From Desulfobulbus oligotrophicus (GTDB lineage: Bacteria > Desulfobacterota > Desulfobulbia > Desulfobulbales > Desulfobulbaceae): 64,000 bases of DNA. Under the pieces are notes generated by a model. The model searched no databases. It worked only from the letters and a program-made list of their open reading frames with translations, and was not told where the DNA came from. Shown here piece by piece: positions 1-10,438 of this stretch. The stretch spans positions 1,717,501-1,781,500 of the forward strand of contig NZ_CP054140.1 of the NCBI RefSeq assembly GCF_016446285.1, given 5' to 3'. Within the stretch, counting starts at the first letter, position 1. Each line of letters begins with the position of its first letter. The translations under genes and the position numbers were made by a program.

Positions 1-6
1 AGCAGA

Positions 7-2196
7 TCAGAACCGGTGCTGGTGCTGCAACTCCCAGCACCGATGCATACGGCGGTTACGTTGAAAGTCGGGTGGAATCGTTTCCGCACTGATTTCCCGC
101 ACCGCAAATTCACTGTCCAGTGTCGTGTCCAGGGTAAATTTTCGGGAGTTAGTGGAAAAGATAAGGAGACCGTCCCTGCTGAGCCGCCGCATCGCCAAAC
201 GAAGGAGAACGGCATGATCTTTTTGTACATCAAAGACCTGTTGTCGGTGCCGAGAGTTGGAAAAGGTTGGCGGGTCGACAAAGATAACGCCGAATCGTTC
301 CGTTGCTGTTGTCAGCCAGTGCAGGCAATCAGCCTGAACAGTCTGATGGAGCGGTCCGCCATAGCCGTTAAGGGCCAGGTTGGCTCTGGCTCTGGCAAGG
401 TAGACCTCGGAGATATCAACAGTGGTTGTGGCTGCTGCGCCTCCCATGGCTGCATAAACTGTTGCCGTCCCTGTGTAGGCAAAAAGATTGAGAAATGTTT
501 TTCCCTGAGACAACTGTTGCAGCCGTGCCCTGGTCAGTCGATGGTCAAGAAAGAGTCCGGTGTCGAGGTAGTCGGTGAAGTTCACCAGAAAACGGGCGCC
601 TCCCTCCCGGACTTCGTATAACGTGCCGGTGTCTGCTGTTTTTTGATACTGTTGCGGTCCTTTCTGCTTTTTTCTGGTTTTAAGAAACACCCGGCTGCGG
701 GGCAGGGAGAAGAGAGAACGGATCACATCCAGGGCGAGGTTGAAACGCTGTTCCGCCTTTTGCCTGTCAACCGTGGATGGTGCCGCATACTCCTGAACAT
801 GCACCCATCCTTCGTAGATATCGATCGCCAGATTGTACTCGGGAATATCAGCATCATACAGACGAAAACAGGAGATCTCCTCACTTCTTGTCCATGGGAG
901 CAGTGCTGCCCAGTTTTTCATGAGTCTTTGCGCAAGGTCCTGACCAGTGGTTCCGGATGGAAGTGGTGTCAACGTCCAGTCAGGCGCCTGTTTTGCAACC
1001 GAGCTGCTTTCTTTGCCAATGAGCAGCTGGCATCTGATCGGACCGTTATAGAGACGCTGACGATCCTTCCACTGTACTCCGACCATTTCAGCCAAATCCG
1101 GGTTGGCAGTAAAAAAGCCGAGCGTCCATCCGGAAAAACGGGTGCGGAAGATCCGTCCCAGACAACGGTACAGGTATTTGACCGTCTCCTTATCGGCGAG
1201 CCGTTCACCGTAGGGAGGGTTGGTCAGAAGACAGCCGTGTGTTCCCGGCGAATGCAGCTGAGCCAGCTGCCGATGCTGGATAACAATCACGTCGCGCAGC
1301 CCGGCGGCAACAGCGTTCTTTCGCGCTGCAGCCACCACTCCGGGGTCGGCATCATAGCCGATAAACTGCGGCCAGACTTTGGGCATACTTCTGTTTTCCT
1401 GTTCAAGCGCCTCCTGTACCAGCCGTTCCCAGAGCAGGTGATCGTGTTTGTTCCAACCCATGAAGCCAAAGGTTTTGCGTAGCAGGCCCGGTGCACTGTT
1501 GCTGATCATGAGAGCCGCCTCGATCAGCAGGGTCCCGCTGCCGCACATCGGATCAAGGAGAATCGGTTCTTCACCGATCCGTTGCGGCCAGCCGGAGAGG
1601 TGCACAATGGCCGCGGCCAGGGTTTCCTTGAGCGGGGCCTCGCCGCTGCCGGTACGATAGCCTCTGCGGTGAAGACTTTCACCCGACAGATCAAGGGAGA
1701 GAGAGGCAGCCGTTCCCTGGATATGGAGATTGAGACGAACATCAGGATCGCTGATATCAACGTTCGGGCGTTTACCAAAGCGTTTGCGAAATTGATCAGC
1801 AATGGCATCTTTGACCCGAAAGGCGGCAAACTGACTGTGATTGATGGCTGCAGATGCGTTCACAAGTGTGGTATGCACTGCAAAGGTCGATTTTACAGTA
1901 AAATGGTCATCCCAGTGAATCGTGCCGACATGCGAGTAGATTGCATCCGGATCAGGTGCATCAAACCGGGTCAGCTCAAGCAGGATTCGCGAGGCAAATC
2001 GTGACCAGAGACAGGCCCGGTATCCTGTTTCCAGGTTGCCGATCCAGGTGACGGCTCCCTGCTGTCTGGTGACAGAGCTTCCGCCGAATCCCTGAATTTC
2101 CGCCTCGACCAGCTCTTCCAGCCCGGAGGCACAGGTGGCGGTGAACTGTAACGGTTGTTTTTTTCGCTTTCTGGCTTTGCGGGGTGAGTTGAGCAT
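7..2196 (-). CDS. rlmL: Bifunctional 23S rRNA methyltransferase RlmKL
   Basis: The product should methylate two guanines of 23S rRNA (m2G2445 by the RlmL half, m7G2069 by the RlmK half) during large-subunit assembly in the cytoplasm. The N-terminal half has a THUMP-like region and a Rossmann methyltransferase with the SAM motif DPMCGSGT and catalytic motif TNPPYGERL. The C-terminal half has a second methyltransferase with FLNLFAYTGTA and the motif VDPPTFSNS. About 729 residues from the chosen ATG at 2196 matches the fused enterobacterial-type protein. The frame stays open to a GTG at 2346, adding 50 residues of low-complexity sequence. Known family members begin close to the QFTATCASGLEEL segment, so the shorter start is preferred, although neither start has a clear ribosome binding site. 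Family assignment is secure; the start is not. Confidence 0.93.
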   Translation of the reverse strand: MLNSPRKARKRKKQPLQFTATCASGLEELVEAEIQGFGGSSVTRQQGAVTWIGNLETGYRACLWSRFASRILLELTRFDAPDPDAIYSHVGTIHWDDHFTVKSTFAVHTTLVNASAAINHSQFAAFRVKDAIADQFRKRFGKRPNVDISDPDVRLNLHIQGTAASLSLDLSGESLHRRGYRTGSGEAPLKETLAAAIVHLSGWPQRIGEEPILLDPMCGSGTLLIEAALMISNSAPGLLRKTFGFMGWNKHDHLLWERLVQEALEQENRSMPKVWPQFIGYDADPGVVAAARKNAVAAGLRDVIVIQHRQLAQLHSPGTHGCLLTNPPYGERLADKETVKYLYRCLGRIFRTRFSGWTLGFFTANPDLAEMVGVQWKDRQRLYNGPIRCQLLIGKESSSVAKQAPDWTLTPLPSGTTGQDLAQRLMKNWAALLPWTRSEEISCFRLYDADIPEYNLAIDIYEGWVHVQEYAAPSTVDRQKAEQRFNLALDVIRSLFSLPRSRVFLKTRKKQKGPQQYQKTADTGTLYEVREGGARFLVNFTDYLDTGLFLDHRLTRARLQQLSQGKTFLNLFAYTGTATVYAAMGGAAATTTVDISEVYLARARANLALNGYGGPLHQTVQADCLHWLTTATERFGVIFVDPPTFSNSRHRQQVFDVQKDHAVLLRLAMRRLSRDGLLIFSTNSRKFTLDTTLDSEFAVREISAETIPPDFQRNRRMHRCWELQHQHRF

Positions 2197-2642
2197 GGAA
2201 AATGGTGGGTAATGGTTGATTGGCTGTGGTGCTGCAGGTGCCTGACACATCAACGGTGTTTCTTTGGCGTCTGCAAAGAGCACTGGGTGGATATGTGCAT
2301 TTTTATATGCAATAAATGCCGGTGAACAAACAGTCTTCAGGTTCACACGGGATTCATTACCAAAGCAGTCTTATGATTTCTGTCAGCAGCTGCATACCTG
2401 ATCCTGTGCGACAAGTAAACAGCAAGCTGCAGGGGATGCTATCTGTGCTGGGCGTCTCTACATGGTAGGCAGACAACAGAGAAAGCGGGTAGTCCGGCCT
2501 GTTGGCGAGATAGAGGTGTCTCCTGCGGCAATGCGGCGATGATCTTCATCTGCCCTGGCCCTGTTTTTTTGTCGGGGTATACGTGTACCCCTGCCTGTCC
2601 TGAGCGTTGTCCCTCTGTCTGGCGGCTGTCTGTTGCCCGTTC
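2197..2642. other. Intergenic region between efflux operon and rlmL
   Basis: No credible gene is seen in this stretch, part of which may be an N-terminal extension of rlmL up to 2346. It contains an inverted repeat GGGGTA-N6-TACCCC at 2574-2591 and an 8-bp stem (2630-2637 with 2646-2653) that spans the stop codon of the RND gene. Neither is followed by a T-tract in the direction of transcription, so intrinsic termination is not established. Confidence 0.5.
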
Positions 2643-2653
2643 TCAGGCAACAG
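2630..2653 (-). other. Hairpin spanning the RND gene stop codon
   Basis: CTGTTGCC and GGCAACAG are perfect 8-bp arms around an 8-nt loop that contains the TGA stop of the RND transporter gene. The hairpin closes the efflux operon transcript. No U-tract follows, so it may stabilise the 3' end or act with Rho; this is inference. Confidence 0.4.
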
Positions 2654-5600
2654 GATCAGTGGGCGTTTTCGGAGCCATTCTCCTTGCTTTGACCATGTAG
2701 TACAGTACCGGCACTGCCATCCGGCTGATGAGCAGTGAGGCAACTTCTCCGAACATCAGGGCAATGGCTAATCCCTGGAAGATCGGGTCAGCAAGAATAA
2801 CCGCCGCTCCAACCACAAGAGCGAGAGCTGTGAGAAGCATGGGGCGGAAACGAATGGCCCCGGCTTCAACCACTGCTTCGGCAAGCCCCAGGCCGTGGCT
2901 GAGGCGCAGTTCAATAAAGTCGACCAAGATGATCGAATTCCGCACCACAATCCCGGCTCCGGCCATAAAGCCGATCATCGAGGTGGCGGTAAAAAATGCG
3001 TTTAATCCCCAGTGGGCGGGCAAAATCCCGATTAAAGAGAAGGGGATGGCCGCCATCACCACCAACGGAGTGATATAGTCCTTAAACCAACCGACCATCA
3101 ACATGTAGATGAGTACCATCACCGCACAGAAGGCCAGACCGAGGTCGCGAAATACTTCCAGGGTAATATGCCACTCACCGTCCCATTTTATGGCCGGTTG
3201 GCTTTCCAGGAAAGGTTGCGTCAGGTTGTAGATGGTGATCGGTTCGTCCCGGCCGCCGAAATCAGCGCTGTTGAGCTGTGCAAGCTGTTGATTCATCTGC
3301 AGAATCGGATAAACAGGGCTTTCAGCTGCTCCGGCCACGTCGCCCAGCACGTGGATGACTGGTTTAAGGTTTTTACGGTAGATGGGTTGGTCAACGGATT
3401 CTTCTCGTACCCGGATAAGTTCGCCCAGCGGGACGAGAGGCGCCTGCGGATCAGCCTGTGGTCGCACACGTATTGACAGGATGTTTTCAACTCGTGCCCG
3501 CTGTGCCTGCGGCAGCTGGACAAGAACATCGATCTCTTCTTTATCCTTAGGTTGGTGAAACAGGTCAACAGACTGCCCGGCGAGTGCCATTGCAACGGTC
3601 TGAATAATCTCTGCTTCCGAAAGTCCGTTGAGAGCAGCCTTTTCCTTGTCAATCTCAAGAACAAGTTTCGTTCGTTCCTGTTCCCGATACCAATCAATAT
3701 CAACCACACCCTCGGTAGCGCTGAAGATATTTTTGACCACGGTTGCCAGCTTTACCCGGCTCTCCTCGTCCGGTCCGTACACCTCAGCCACCAGAGTCTG
3801 CAACACCGGCGGTCCTGGAGGAACTTCGGCAACCGCCGCTGTAGCACCGTAACTGGCTGCAATCCGGGCGATTTCCGGACGTACATGTTTGGCTATCTCG
3901 TGACTTTGCCTGCTTCGCTCACCCTTGGCTTTGAGGTTGACCTGCACATCGGCCACCGTGGATCCGGAGCGAAGAAAGTAGTGTCGAACGAGGCCGTTGA
4001 AGTTAAACGGAGAGGCAGTGCCTGCATACAGTTGATAGTTGACCACCTCAGGTTCACGGGCCACCACATCGGCCATTTCCATGGCAACCCGTGTTGTCTG
4101 TTCCAGTGTGGAACCCTCCGGCATGTCCAGGATGATTTGAAATTCCGATTTGTTGTCAAAGGGCAGCATCTTTACCTTCACGCCACCGAAGAAGAGCAGT
4201 GAACCGGAGGCCAGGAGCAGCAGGAGAATGAGCAGAAAGAACAGAAGTCGCCACCTGGCATGGGCAAGCAGTGGATCCATGACCCGGTGATAGAGCCGGG
4301 TGAACCAGTCGTCAGGGGCGTGGTCCGGGTCCAGTTGTTCACCCTGTTCGTCTTTTGCGGGCCGATGGAGGATGTGGATTGCCGCCCAGGGAGTGACAGT
4401 AAACGCAATCAGCAGGGAGAACACCATGGCCGCCGAAGCACCGATGGGAATGGGCCGCATGTACGGACCCATCAGGCCGCCGACAAAGGCCATGGGTAAG
4501 ATCGCGGCAATGACCGCCCAGGTAGCCAGCGTGGTCGGGTTGCCGACCTCAACAACAGCGGTTACCGCAATGTCCCGCAAAGAGACCTGTCTGCTGCCCT
4601 GAAGCCGGATATGACGGACAATATTTTCGACAACCACAATGGCGTCATCAACGAGGATACCGATCGAAAAAATCAGGGCAAAGAGGGTGATACGGTTCAG
4701 GGTATACCCGTAGAGATAGAAGATCAGCAGGGTGAGCGACAGGGTGGATGGAATGGCGATCAAGACGACGATTGATTCGCGCCACCCCAGAAACAGGAGA
4801 ATGAGCAGCACCACACCGAAAACCGCTATTCCCATATGGAGGAGCAGTTCATTGGATTTTTCGGCTGCAGTGGCCCCGTAATCGCGGGTGATGGTGACCT
4901 CGATATCCTGCGGGATCAGCGTTCCTTTGAGGCTGTCGACTTTACGCAGTACTGTCTGCACAACATCAACGGTGTTGGCACCCGGCCGTTTGGCTATTGA
5001 CAGGGTCACCGCCGGTTCAACGGTATGGTCCTGTTTGCCGAACAGGACGTAGGATTGCGGTTCTTCCGGTCCGTCATGGATGGAGGCGACCTCGTGGAGG
5101 TATACCGGTGCATTGTTGTGCACCCCGACAACCACCTGTCTGAAATCTTCAACCGAGGCAAGAAAGGTGCCCGCCTGGATCAACACCTCGGTGTTTTCGG
5201 CCTGCAGGGTACCGGCCATGGACTGACGGTTAGCCTGCTGAAGACGCTGGACCAGATCAATCGGGCTCAGATGACGGGCCTCCAACTGTATTGGATCAAA
5301 CAGTACCCGTATCTGGCGGCGACTCCCGCCGATGACCTTTGTTTCCGCTACCTCAAAGATTGACTTGATCGCATCGTCGACTTCAGTGGCCAGGCGGCGC
5401 AGAGTAAAGTGATCGTATCGGGTTGAGTGCAGCGTTAACGCCAGGATCGGCACATCATCTATGGTGTGTGGTTTGACCAGCGGCAGGGAAACACCGTGGG
5501 GAATGCGATCAAAGTTGGTTTGCAGTTTCTGGTTGAGAGTAACAATTGATTTCTCAAGATCTTCACCGACAAAAAAACGAGCAATCAGGAGGCACTGGCC

Positions 5601-5891
5601 AGGCATTGAGGTCGAGTAGATGTACTCAATCCCCGGGAGTTCATAGAGCAGCTTCTCCATGGGAACAGCCAGACGCTGCTCCACCTCCTTGGCGGTGGCA
5701 CCGGGCATGGTTACCATCACATCGATCATCGGGACCTTGATCTGCGGCTCCTCCTCCCGCGGCAGCAGAAACACCGCAAAACAACCGAGTAACAGTGAAG
5801 CGATGAGGACTATCGGGATCAGCTTTGAATGGACAGAGGCCGCAGCAAGGCTGCCGGCAAAACCGAGCCTGGAGTTCTTCTGTGCACTCAT
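2643..5891 (-). CDS. RND-family efflux transporter permease
   Basis: This is the inner-membrane pump of a tripartite efflux system, a proton-driven antiporter that passes substrates to an adaptor and an outer-membrane channel. The 1082 residues show the usual RND layout: one N-terminal transmembrane helix (about residues 23-45), a large periplasmic loop, a block of helices (about 350-560), a second periplasmic loop and a C-terminal helix block ending near residue 1070. The motif [13 protein letters not shown] carries the paired aspartates of the proton relay in TM4, as in the HAE (AcrB-like) group rather than the heavy-metal group. The start codon overlaps the adaptor stop by four bases (ATGA), so translation is probably coupled. 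The substrate cannot be read from the sequence. Confidence 0.93.
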   Translation of the reverse strand: MSAQKNSRLGFAGSLAAASVHSKLIPIVLIASLLLGCFAVFLLPREEEPQIKVPMIDVMVTMPGATAKEVEQRLAVPMEKLLYELPGIEYIYSTSMPGQCLLIARFFVGEDLEKSIVTLNQKLQTNFDRIPHGVSLPLVKPHTIDDVPILALTLHSTRYDHFTLRRLATEVDDAIKSIFEVAETKVIGGSRRQIRVLFDPIQLEARHLSPIDLVQRLQQANRQSMAGTLQAENTEVLIQAGTFLASVEDFRQVVVGVHNNAPVYLHEVASIHDGPEEPQSYVLFGKQDHTVEPAVTLSIAKRPGANTVDVVQTVLRKVDSLKGTLIPQDIEVTITRDYGATAAEKSNELLLHMGIAVFGVVLLILLFLGWRESIVVLIAIPSTLSLTLLIFYLYGYTLNRITLFALIFSIGILVDDAIVVVENIVRHIRLQGSRQVSLRDIAVTAVVEVGNPTTLATWAVIAAILPMAFVGGLMGPYMRPIPIGASAAMVFSLLIAFTVTPWAAIHILHRPAKDEQGEQLDPDHAPDDWFTRLYHRVMDPLLAHARWRLLFFLLILLLLLASGSLLFFGGVKVKMLPFDNKSEFQIILDMPEGSTLEQTTRVAMEMADVVAREPEVVNYQLYAGTASPFNFNGLVRHYFLRSGSTVADVQVNLKAKGERSRQSHEIAKHVRPEIARIAASYGATAAVAEVPPGPPVLQTLVAEVYGPDEESRVKLATVVKNIFSATEGVVDIDWYREQERTKLVLEIDKEKAALNGLSEAEIIQTVAMALAGQSVDLFHQPKDKEEIDVLVQLPQAQRARVENILSIRVRPQADPQAPLVPLGELIRVREESVDQPIYRKNLKPVIHVLGDVAGAAESPVYPILQMNQQLAQLNSADFGGRDEPITIYNLTQPFLESQPAIKWDGEWHITLEVFRDLGLAFCAVMVLIYMLMVGWFKDYITPLVVMAAIPFSLIGILPAHWGLNAFFTATSMIGFMAGAGIVVRNSIILVDFIELRLSHGLGLAEAVVEAGAIRFRPMLLTALALVVGAAVILADPIFQGLAIALMFGEVASLLISRMAVPVLYYMVKARRMAPKTPTDPVA

Positions 5892-6928
5892 GGCTGAACC
5901 TGTACAGCCTGACCGTCAACAAGCCGGCTGCTGCTGGTTGTCACCACCTTTTCACCCCGGGTAAGGCCGGCCAGGATTTCCACCATGGCATCATCTTGGG
6001 TCCCGCTGCGTACAATGCGCAACCGTGCCTGTCCGTCGGCAACAACGAAGACGGTTTCCATCTGTCCGGATTGGATGAGCGCACTTTTCGGCACAAAGAG
6101 ACTGTACTTTTCATGGTCTGGTACCAAGACCCGACTGAGTTGGCCGGAACGCAGCGCAGTATTTGATGGAACGGCAAGTTTGATGACAGCACTGCGCGAG
6201 CGGGGATCCACAGCCGGGGCGATTTCGATGACAATGCCTGTGGTTGTCAGGGGTATTGTTTCAACGAGAACCGTGAGTTCATCACCAGGGTGAATGGTGT
6301 GCAGCAGCCGTTCCGAGATCATCACCTCTATCTGCAAGGATTGGTCGTTTTCAAGATGGAGCAACACGGCCCCTGGTGTTGTCAGATCGCCGCTGGTCAG
6401 TAATTTTCGAGCCACCACACCAGCAAACGGGGCAGTGATGCGTGTGTAACCGGCCATGGCTCTGGCCTCGTCATATCCTGCCTGGGCAATGGCCGTCTGT
6501 TCAGCCGCGGTTTTTGCACTCTCCGGAGTGGTGGCGTGTTTTTGAAGAAGAGTCTGTTCTCTTTTCAGTATGCGCCTGGTCTGCGCCAGGGTCGCTTCGG
6601 CCTGGTGGAGACGGGCGGTCAACTCTTCAGCATGGATTTTGGCCAGAAGATCGCCTTTTTTGACGCGTGATCCTAACTGTACCGGCATGGTGACAACAGT
6701 ACCGCTGATCTTTGCTGCGATGGCTGCCTGTTCGGCAGCCTGCACTGTTCCTGTCACCACGGTGAAATGGGGGATTTCCTTTCTATCGACCGTTGCAATA
6801 CGCACCTGTACCGCTGCCCCGGCCCCCCGGGGTGCCGCCTCTACTCCTGCCGTAAAAATGACGAGCAGCCATAACCACAGGACACCGGAGATAAAAGACT
6901 GTTTTGTGAGCAGTTGGTGTAGAGGCAT
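5888..6928 (-). CDS. Efflux RND periplasmic adaptor (membrane fusion protein)
   Basis: This adaptor would bridge the RND pump and the TolC-like channel in the periplasm. It is 346 residues with an N-terminal hydrophobic signal segment (about residues 14-32). A biotinyl-lipoyl-like half motif follows ([20 protein letters not shown], about 70-90), then a short coiled-coil hairpin rich in Ala, Gln and Glu, the returning lipoyl half around [14 protein letters not shown], and beta-barrel plus membrane-proximal domains. It lies between the tolC-like gene (3-nt gap) and the RND gene (4-nt overlap), the classic order of such operons. Assignment to the HlyD/AcrA family is confident; specificity is unknown. 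Confidence 0.92.
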   Translation of the reverse strand: MPLHQLLTKQSFISGVLWLWLLVIFTAGVEAAPRGAGAAVQVRIATVDRKEIPHFTVVTGTVQAAEQAAIAAKISGTVVTMPVQLGSRVKKGDLLAKIHAEELTARLHQAEATLAQTRRILKREQTLLQKHATTPESAKTAAEQTAIAQAGYDEARAMAGYTRITAPFAGVVARKLLTSGDLTTPGAVLLHLENDQSLQIEVMISERLLHTIHPGDELTVLVETIPLTTTGIVIEIAPAVDPRSRSAVIKLAVPSNTALRSGQLSRVLVPDHEKYSLFVPKSALIQSGQMETVFVVADGQARLRIVRSGTQDDAMVEILAGLTRGEKVVTTSSSRLVDGQAVQVQP

Positions 6929-6931
6929 AAA

Positions 6932-8275
6932 TCATCTCTCCTGGTCGAATTGGCGCAGACCGATGGCACGGCGTAGATCAGCGATGGCAGTCTTTCGGGC
7001 GGCCGTGGCCTGATCATGGCTTAAGCGGGCGTCAGTGAGTCTGTTTTCAGTGTCAATGAGCTCTGCGGTCAGCAGGGTTCCCTCTTGAAAACGAAGCCGG
7101 GCAAGTCGAGCGCTTTCAGTGGCTGCAGCCACTCTTGCCCCGGTTACTTTCAGCCGTTCTTCTTCCTGGCGGAGGGCAAGAGCTGCCTGCTCCATCTCCA
7201 GATTGCAGTCCAACTCCATCTTTCGCTGTTGCTCTTTAACAGCTCGCCATTGTGCTTCCGCCCTGGCAACAGATGCTTCGACCTGTCGACCTTCATAGAG
7301 CGTGTAGTGTAATCGGACTCCAGCCACCCAGGAGTTGCCGGAGCCTTTTTCCAGCTCAGTTCCTTTGTCTGTCTGCACACTGCCAAAGGCATCGGCTGTC
7401 GGTAAAAATGCTGCTCTGGCCTGCCGGATATGCGCTTCCTGTGCCTTGACAAGCGCTGCAATACCAGCCAGCTCCGGGCGATTGTGGGTGTGACGCTGGG
7501 TAGGAACCTCGGGGCCTGATTCGGTTGTGGCGTCAATGGACACCGTTTTTTCAGGAAGTCCGAGTAGTGAAAGAAACGCATGTTTCGCAAGCTTCAGACC
7601 ATGTTCAGCCCGGATATACAGCTCCTGAGTCCTGGCCTGCTGGACTTCAAGATTCAACACTTCCTCGTGCAGGAGACTGCCCTCTTCAAAACGGGCCCGG
7701 CCCACCTGCAAAGATGCCTGTATCGCCTCAACTGCAGACCGCATGATTTTTACCGTATCTTCACTCTGGGCAATGGTGTAGAAGGCCCGCACAACCTCAT
7801 ACTCCAGGCGGTTACGGACGGCCTGGTGGTCATATCGTGACATCTTGCTGCGTTCATCGGCGGCCTGGATAGCGGCCAGATCATGTCCACCGTTGTACAG
7901 CTGGTACTGCACGGTCGCCTTGGCCCGCAGGTTGTCGGTGGTACCGGGGTTGTTGAAGTTGATGGTCTCGTTAAATACTCCCTGATTGAGGATGTTGCCG
8001 AATGAGTACATGGGATTGTCTGTACGATGATACTCGGCGCTGACCCCAAGGCGCGGGTAAAGAACAGCCCTGACGCGCTCTATGTCGTGATCCGCAGCCC
8101 GGATTCGTTCCAGGGCGGCCCCGATGTCTGGATTGTGGGTAAGAGCATGCTGGACCGCTTCACGAACAGTCCATTGTTTTTCTGCAGAAGGGCGGTCATC
8201 GGCTGACAGGAGCAGCGGAGCACCTGTTGCTGCACACAGCAGAAGGAGGATGAGGAGATAGCGGAGCATAAGCAT
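6932..8275 (-). CDS. TolC-family outer membrane efflux protein
   Basis: This is the outer-membrane channel of the efflux operon and its first gene. The 447 residues begin with a signal peptide (hydrophobic residues 5-24, then SADDRPSAEKQ). They contain the two repeats typical of the OEP family, each with long alpha-helical stretches rich in Ala, Glu, Arg and Gln (around residues 40-240 and 255-440). The opening WTVREAVQHALTHNPDI is a hallmark of the family. Two in-frame ATG codons, at 8275 and 8269, could both start it. A candidate operator lies upstream in the divergent promoter region. Confidence 0.9.
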   Translation of the reverse strand: MLMLRYLLILLLLCAATGAPLLLSADDRPSAEKQWTVREAVQHALTHNPDIGAALERIRAADHDIERVRAVLYPRLGVSAEYHRTDNPMYSFGNILNQGVFNETINFNNPGTTDNLRAKATVQYQLYNGGHDLAAIQAADERSKMSRYDHQAVRNRLEYEVVRAFYTIAQSEDTVKIMRSAVEAIQASLQVGRARFEEGSLLHEEVLNLEVQQARTQELYIRAEHGLKLAKHAFLSLLGLPEKTVSIDATTESGPEVPTQRHTHNRPELAGIAALVKAQEAHIRQARAAFLPTADAFGSVQTDKGTELEKGSGNSWVAGVRLHYTLYEGRQVEASVARAEAQWRAVKEQQRKMELDCNLEMEQAALALRQEEERLKVTGARVAAATESARLARLRFQEGTLLTAELIDTENRLTDARLSHDQATAARKTAIADLRRAIGLRQFDQER

Positions 8276-8404
8276 TGGCTATAAAATAAAGTTTTCAGGT
8301 ACAGAAAAAAGTGATTGTCAATATATGCAGAATTTATGTAATAAATAGCTGTAAAAGTGTAGAAAAAAATTCTTCGAACGAGATTTTATAAATAGAGTAT
8401 CAGT

Positions 8405-8428
8405 CTGTATTTTGCAATAACAATACAG
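8405..8428. promoter_or_regulatory. Inverted repeat, candidate operator
   Basis: Perfect 7-bp arms CTGTATT and AATACAG are separated by 10 bp (TTGCAATAAC) in the AT-rich region between the efflux operon and the gene at 8479. Spacing and symmetry fit a dimeric repressor such as the TetR-type regulators of efflux pumps, but no such regulator gene is next to it. It lies 51 bp before the start of the plus-strand gene and about 130 bp before tolC. Confidence 0.4.
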
Positions 8429-8478
8429 GTCCGTACGGCCATACACTCATACGGTCGAGTGATGAAGAGGAGAGAGCA

Positions 8479-8964
8479 ATGAAAGCGATGCAGAGAATAC
8501 AGCGATTATGGCTGCTGCCTCTTGTGGGAATACTGACGGTTCTGCCCGTGCAAGGCGCAGAGCAGCCGCCGCCGGAAGAGAATGTTCCCCAGGAAAAAAA
8601 GATCGAGCAGCAACCGGATAAGTGGAGTGAGGCCGGTAGAGAGGTGAGGCAGGCAACGGGCTCAGTGGCGGATGCCACGAAAGAGAGCGCCGGTACAGCC
8701 TGGGAGTCCTTAAAAACGGGATCAACAACAGCCTGGGAAAAGACCAGGAGCGGCTCTGTGCACTTATTTGAGTCAGTGGGAGAAAAATCAAGAGAAGCGT
8801 GGTCAGTTACCAAAGAAGAAACCGCGGATTTCTGGAACAAGGGGAAATCTCTGATTCATGAAGCCACAGCTCCTGATCCACCAGCACCCCCGGTGCCGCC
8901 ACAGGAGCCGGTCCCGCCCCCGCCGGCCGACGTTCCCTCCGGCGACACAGGTCAGTCTGACTGA
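8479..8964 (+). CDS. Secreted helical-repeat protein, function unknown
   Basis: The 161-residue product starts with a signal peptide (hydrophobic residues 9-25, cleavage plausible after VQGAE). The mature part has three regions. The first is an acidic Pro/Glu/Gln stretch. The second (about residues 48-130) holds repeated amphipathic segments of the type AxxAWEsxKxG in which tryptophan and charged residues recur roughly every 11 residues. The third is a Pro-rich tail (PPAPPVPPQEPVPPPP). This resembles late-embryogenesis-abundant or apolipoprotein-like periplasmic proteins, but I do not recognise a named family. A strong ribosome binding site (GAGGAGAGAG) precedes the ATG. The gene is divergent from the efflux operon. 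Confidence 0.75.
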   Translation: MKAMQRIQRLWLLPLVGILTVLPVQGAEQPPPEENVPQEKKIEQQPDKWSEAGREVRQATGSVADATKESAGTAWESLKTGSTTAWEKTRSGSVHLFESVGEKSREAWSVTKEETADFWNKGKSLIHEATAPDPPAPPVPPQEPVPPPPADVPSGDTGQSD

Positions 8965-9049
8965 TTCGGGAGCAGGGGCCGGATCGATATCCTGTGAGCG
9001 GCAATGATGATGAAAACGGTCACATCAATGCCGCGGTATGGCCGTGCAC

Positions 9050-10438
9050 CTACAGATCAAAGGATTGGTGCAGCATGGGCATCTCGACATGGGTTGCCGT
9101 GAGATGATCTGCCAGGGCAAGCATGGCTTTTTCTTCACCATGCACCAGAAAGGTTCGTTCGGGTTTGCCGGTTTGGCTGTGCCAGCGAAGGAGTTCGCGC
9201 TGATCGGCATGGGCTGAAAAACCACCGATTGTGTAGATGTCAGCGTGAACTTCTATCTCTTCCTGAAATATTTTAACGACCTCTGCCCCGTCAATGATCT
9301 GCCTGGCCAATGTTCCCTGGGCAGCATAGCCGACAAAGACAATGGCCGCCTCTTTGCGCCAAAGATTATGGCGAAGGTGGTGACGGATACGACCTCCGGT
9401 GCACATGCCCGAGCCGGCGATGATCACCGAGCCACGGGTATGTTTGAGTGCCGTTGATTCGGCAACATCGCGAACAATTTCAAGGTCGGGCAGATCAAAA
9501 GGATCACGGCCGGCTGAGATAACCGCCCAGGTCTCTTCATCAAAACATTCCCGGTGTCGCCGGAAAATCTGGGTGGCTGAAACAGCCATCGGTGAATCAA
9601 GATACACCGGCAAAAAAGGTGGCAGTTGCTGTTGTTCAATACCTTCCCGTAAATAGTAGAGTAACTCCTGTGTACGCTCCAGGGCAAAGCTGGGGATGAG
9701 TACATTGCCGTTACGGGCTATGGTGGTGTTGATTGCCTGGTACAGCTCATCAAGGGAGGGGGCAAGTGATTTGTGGAGTCGGTCGCCATAGGTGGATTCC
9801 ATGATAACGATATCGGCATGGGGAGGCACGGCAGGGTCCGGCAGAATGGCCCGGCCGTTGTAACCGAGATCACCGGAAAACAGTACCCGCCGCTGTTTGC
9901 CGTCTTCTTCCAGCTCCAGGAGGATGCAGGCAGAACCGAGGATGTGACCGGCCTCGTAGAAGGTTGTGCGGATACCTGGACAGAGATCATGGGGACGGGT
10001 AAATGAGGCAATATCGATGAAGGTGTCCAGGCTGTTGAGCGCGTCCAGGGTATCGTACAGCGGCTGCACCGATGCTTCCCGTCCTCGTCGTCTGCCGGCT
10101 CTGGAATTACGGTATCGGGCCTCTTCCTCATGGATTCGGGCTGAATCAAGCATCACAAGGCGGGCCAATTCCCGGCTGGCAGCACTGGTTACGATGGTTC
10201 CCTTAAAGCCCTGTTTGCAGAGAAGCGGAATGCGTCCGCAGTGATCAAGATGGCTATGGGTCAGTAACAGATGATCAATGTCGGCGGGATCAAATCCGAA
10301 GTCGTTTAAATTTTCTTCATCTGTCTCCCGTTTTCCCTGGTAAAGGCCACAGTCAATAAGGATACGCTTATCCCTGCATTCGACCAGGAAACATGAACCG
10401 GTTACATTGCGGGCAGCTCCATGAAAGGTGATACGCAT
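9050..10438 (-). CDS. Beta-CASP metallo-beta-lactamase fold RNase-like hydrolase
   Basis: The 462-residue protein has the metallo-beta-lactamase signature HSHLDHCG near residue 60, which binds two zinc ions, and GHILGSA near residue 165. These are followed by an inserted beta-CASP domain with GSGMCTGGRIRHHL and the C-terminal motifs GFSAHADQ and FLVHGE. This layout is that of bacterial CPSF-73/YSH1-like RNA-processing enzymes (COG1236), known as single-strand-specific nucleases. It lacks the extra C-terminal domain of RNase J. A cytoplasmic RNA-processing role is expected. It lies alone, 475 bp downstream of the heme-gene operon on the same strand. Only the fold and catalytic motifs are visible; the natural RNA substrate is unknown. 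Confidence 0.88.
   Translation of the reverse strand: MRITFHGAARNVTGSCFLVECRDKRILIDCGLYQGKRETDEENLNDFGFDPADIDHLLLTHSHLDHCGRIPLLCKQGFKGTIVTSAASRELARLVMLDSARIHEEEARYRNSRAGRRRGREASVQPLYDTLDALNSLDTFIDIASFTRPHDLCPGIRTTFYEAGHILGSACILLELEEDGKQRRVLFSGDLGYNGRAILPDPAVPPHADIVIMESTYGDRLHKSLAPSLDELYQAINTTIARNGNVLIPSFALERTQELLYYLREGIEQQQLPPFLPVYLDSPMAVSATQIFRRHRECFDEETWAVISAGRDPFDLPDLEIVRDVAESTALKHTRGSVIIAGSGMCTGGRIRHHLRHNLWRKEAAIVFVGYAAQGTLARQIIDGAEVVKIFQEEIEVHADIYTIGGFSAHADQRELLRWHSQTGKPERTFLVHGEEKAMLALADHLTATHVEMPMLHQSFDL

Noticed and set aside
16-2004. Long open frames on the plus strand opposite rlmL
   Set aside because: They are antisense shadows of a clearly recognised gene, with no ribosome binding sites or family motifs.
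2574-2591. GGGGTA-N6-TACCCC hairpin as terminator of the efflux operon
   Set aside because: The T-run lies on the wrong side: the minus-strand transcript would read an A-run after the stem.
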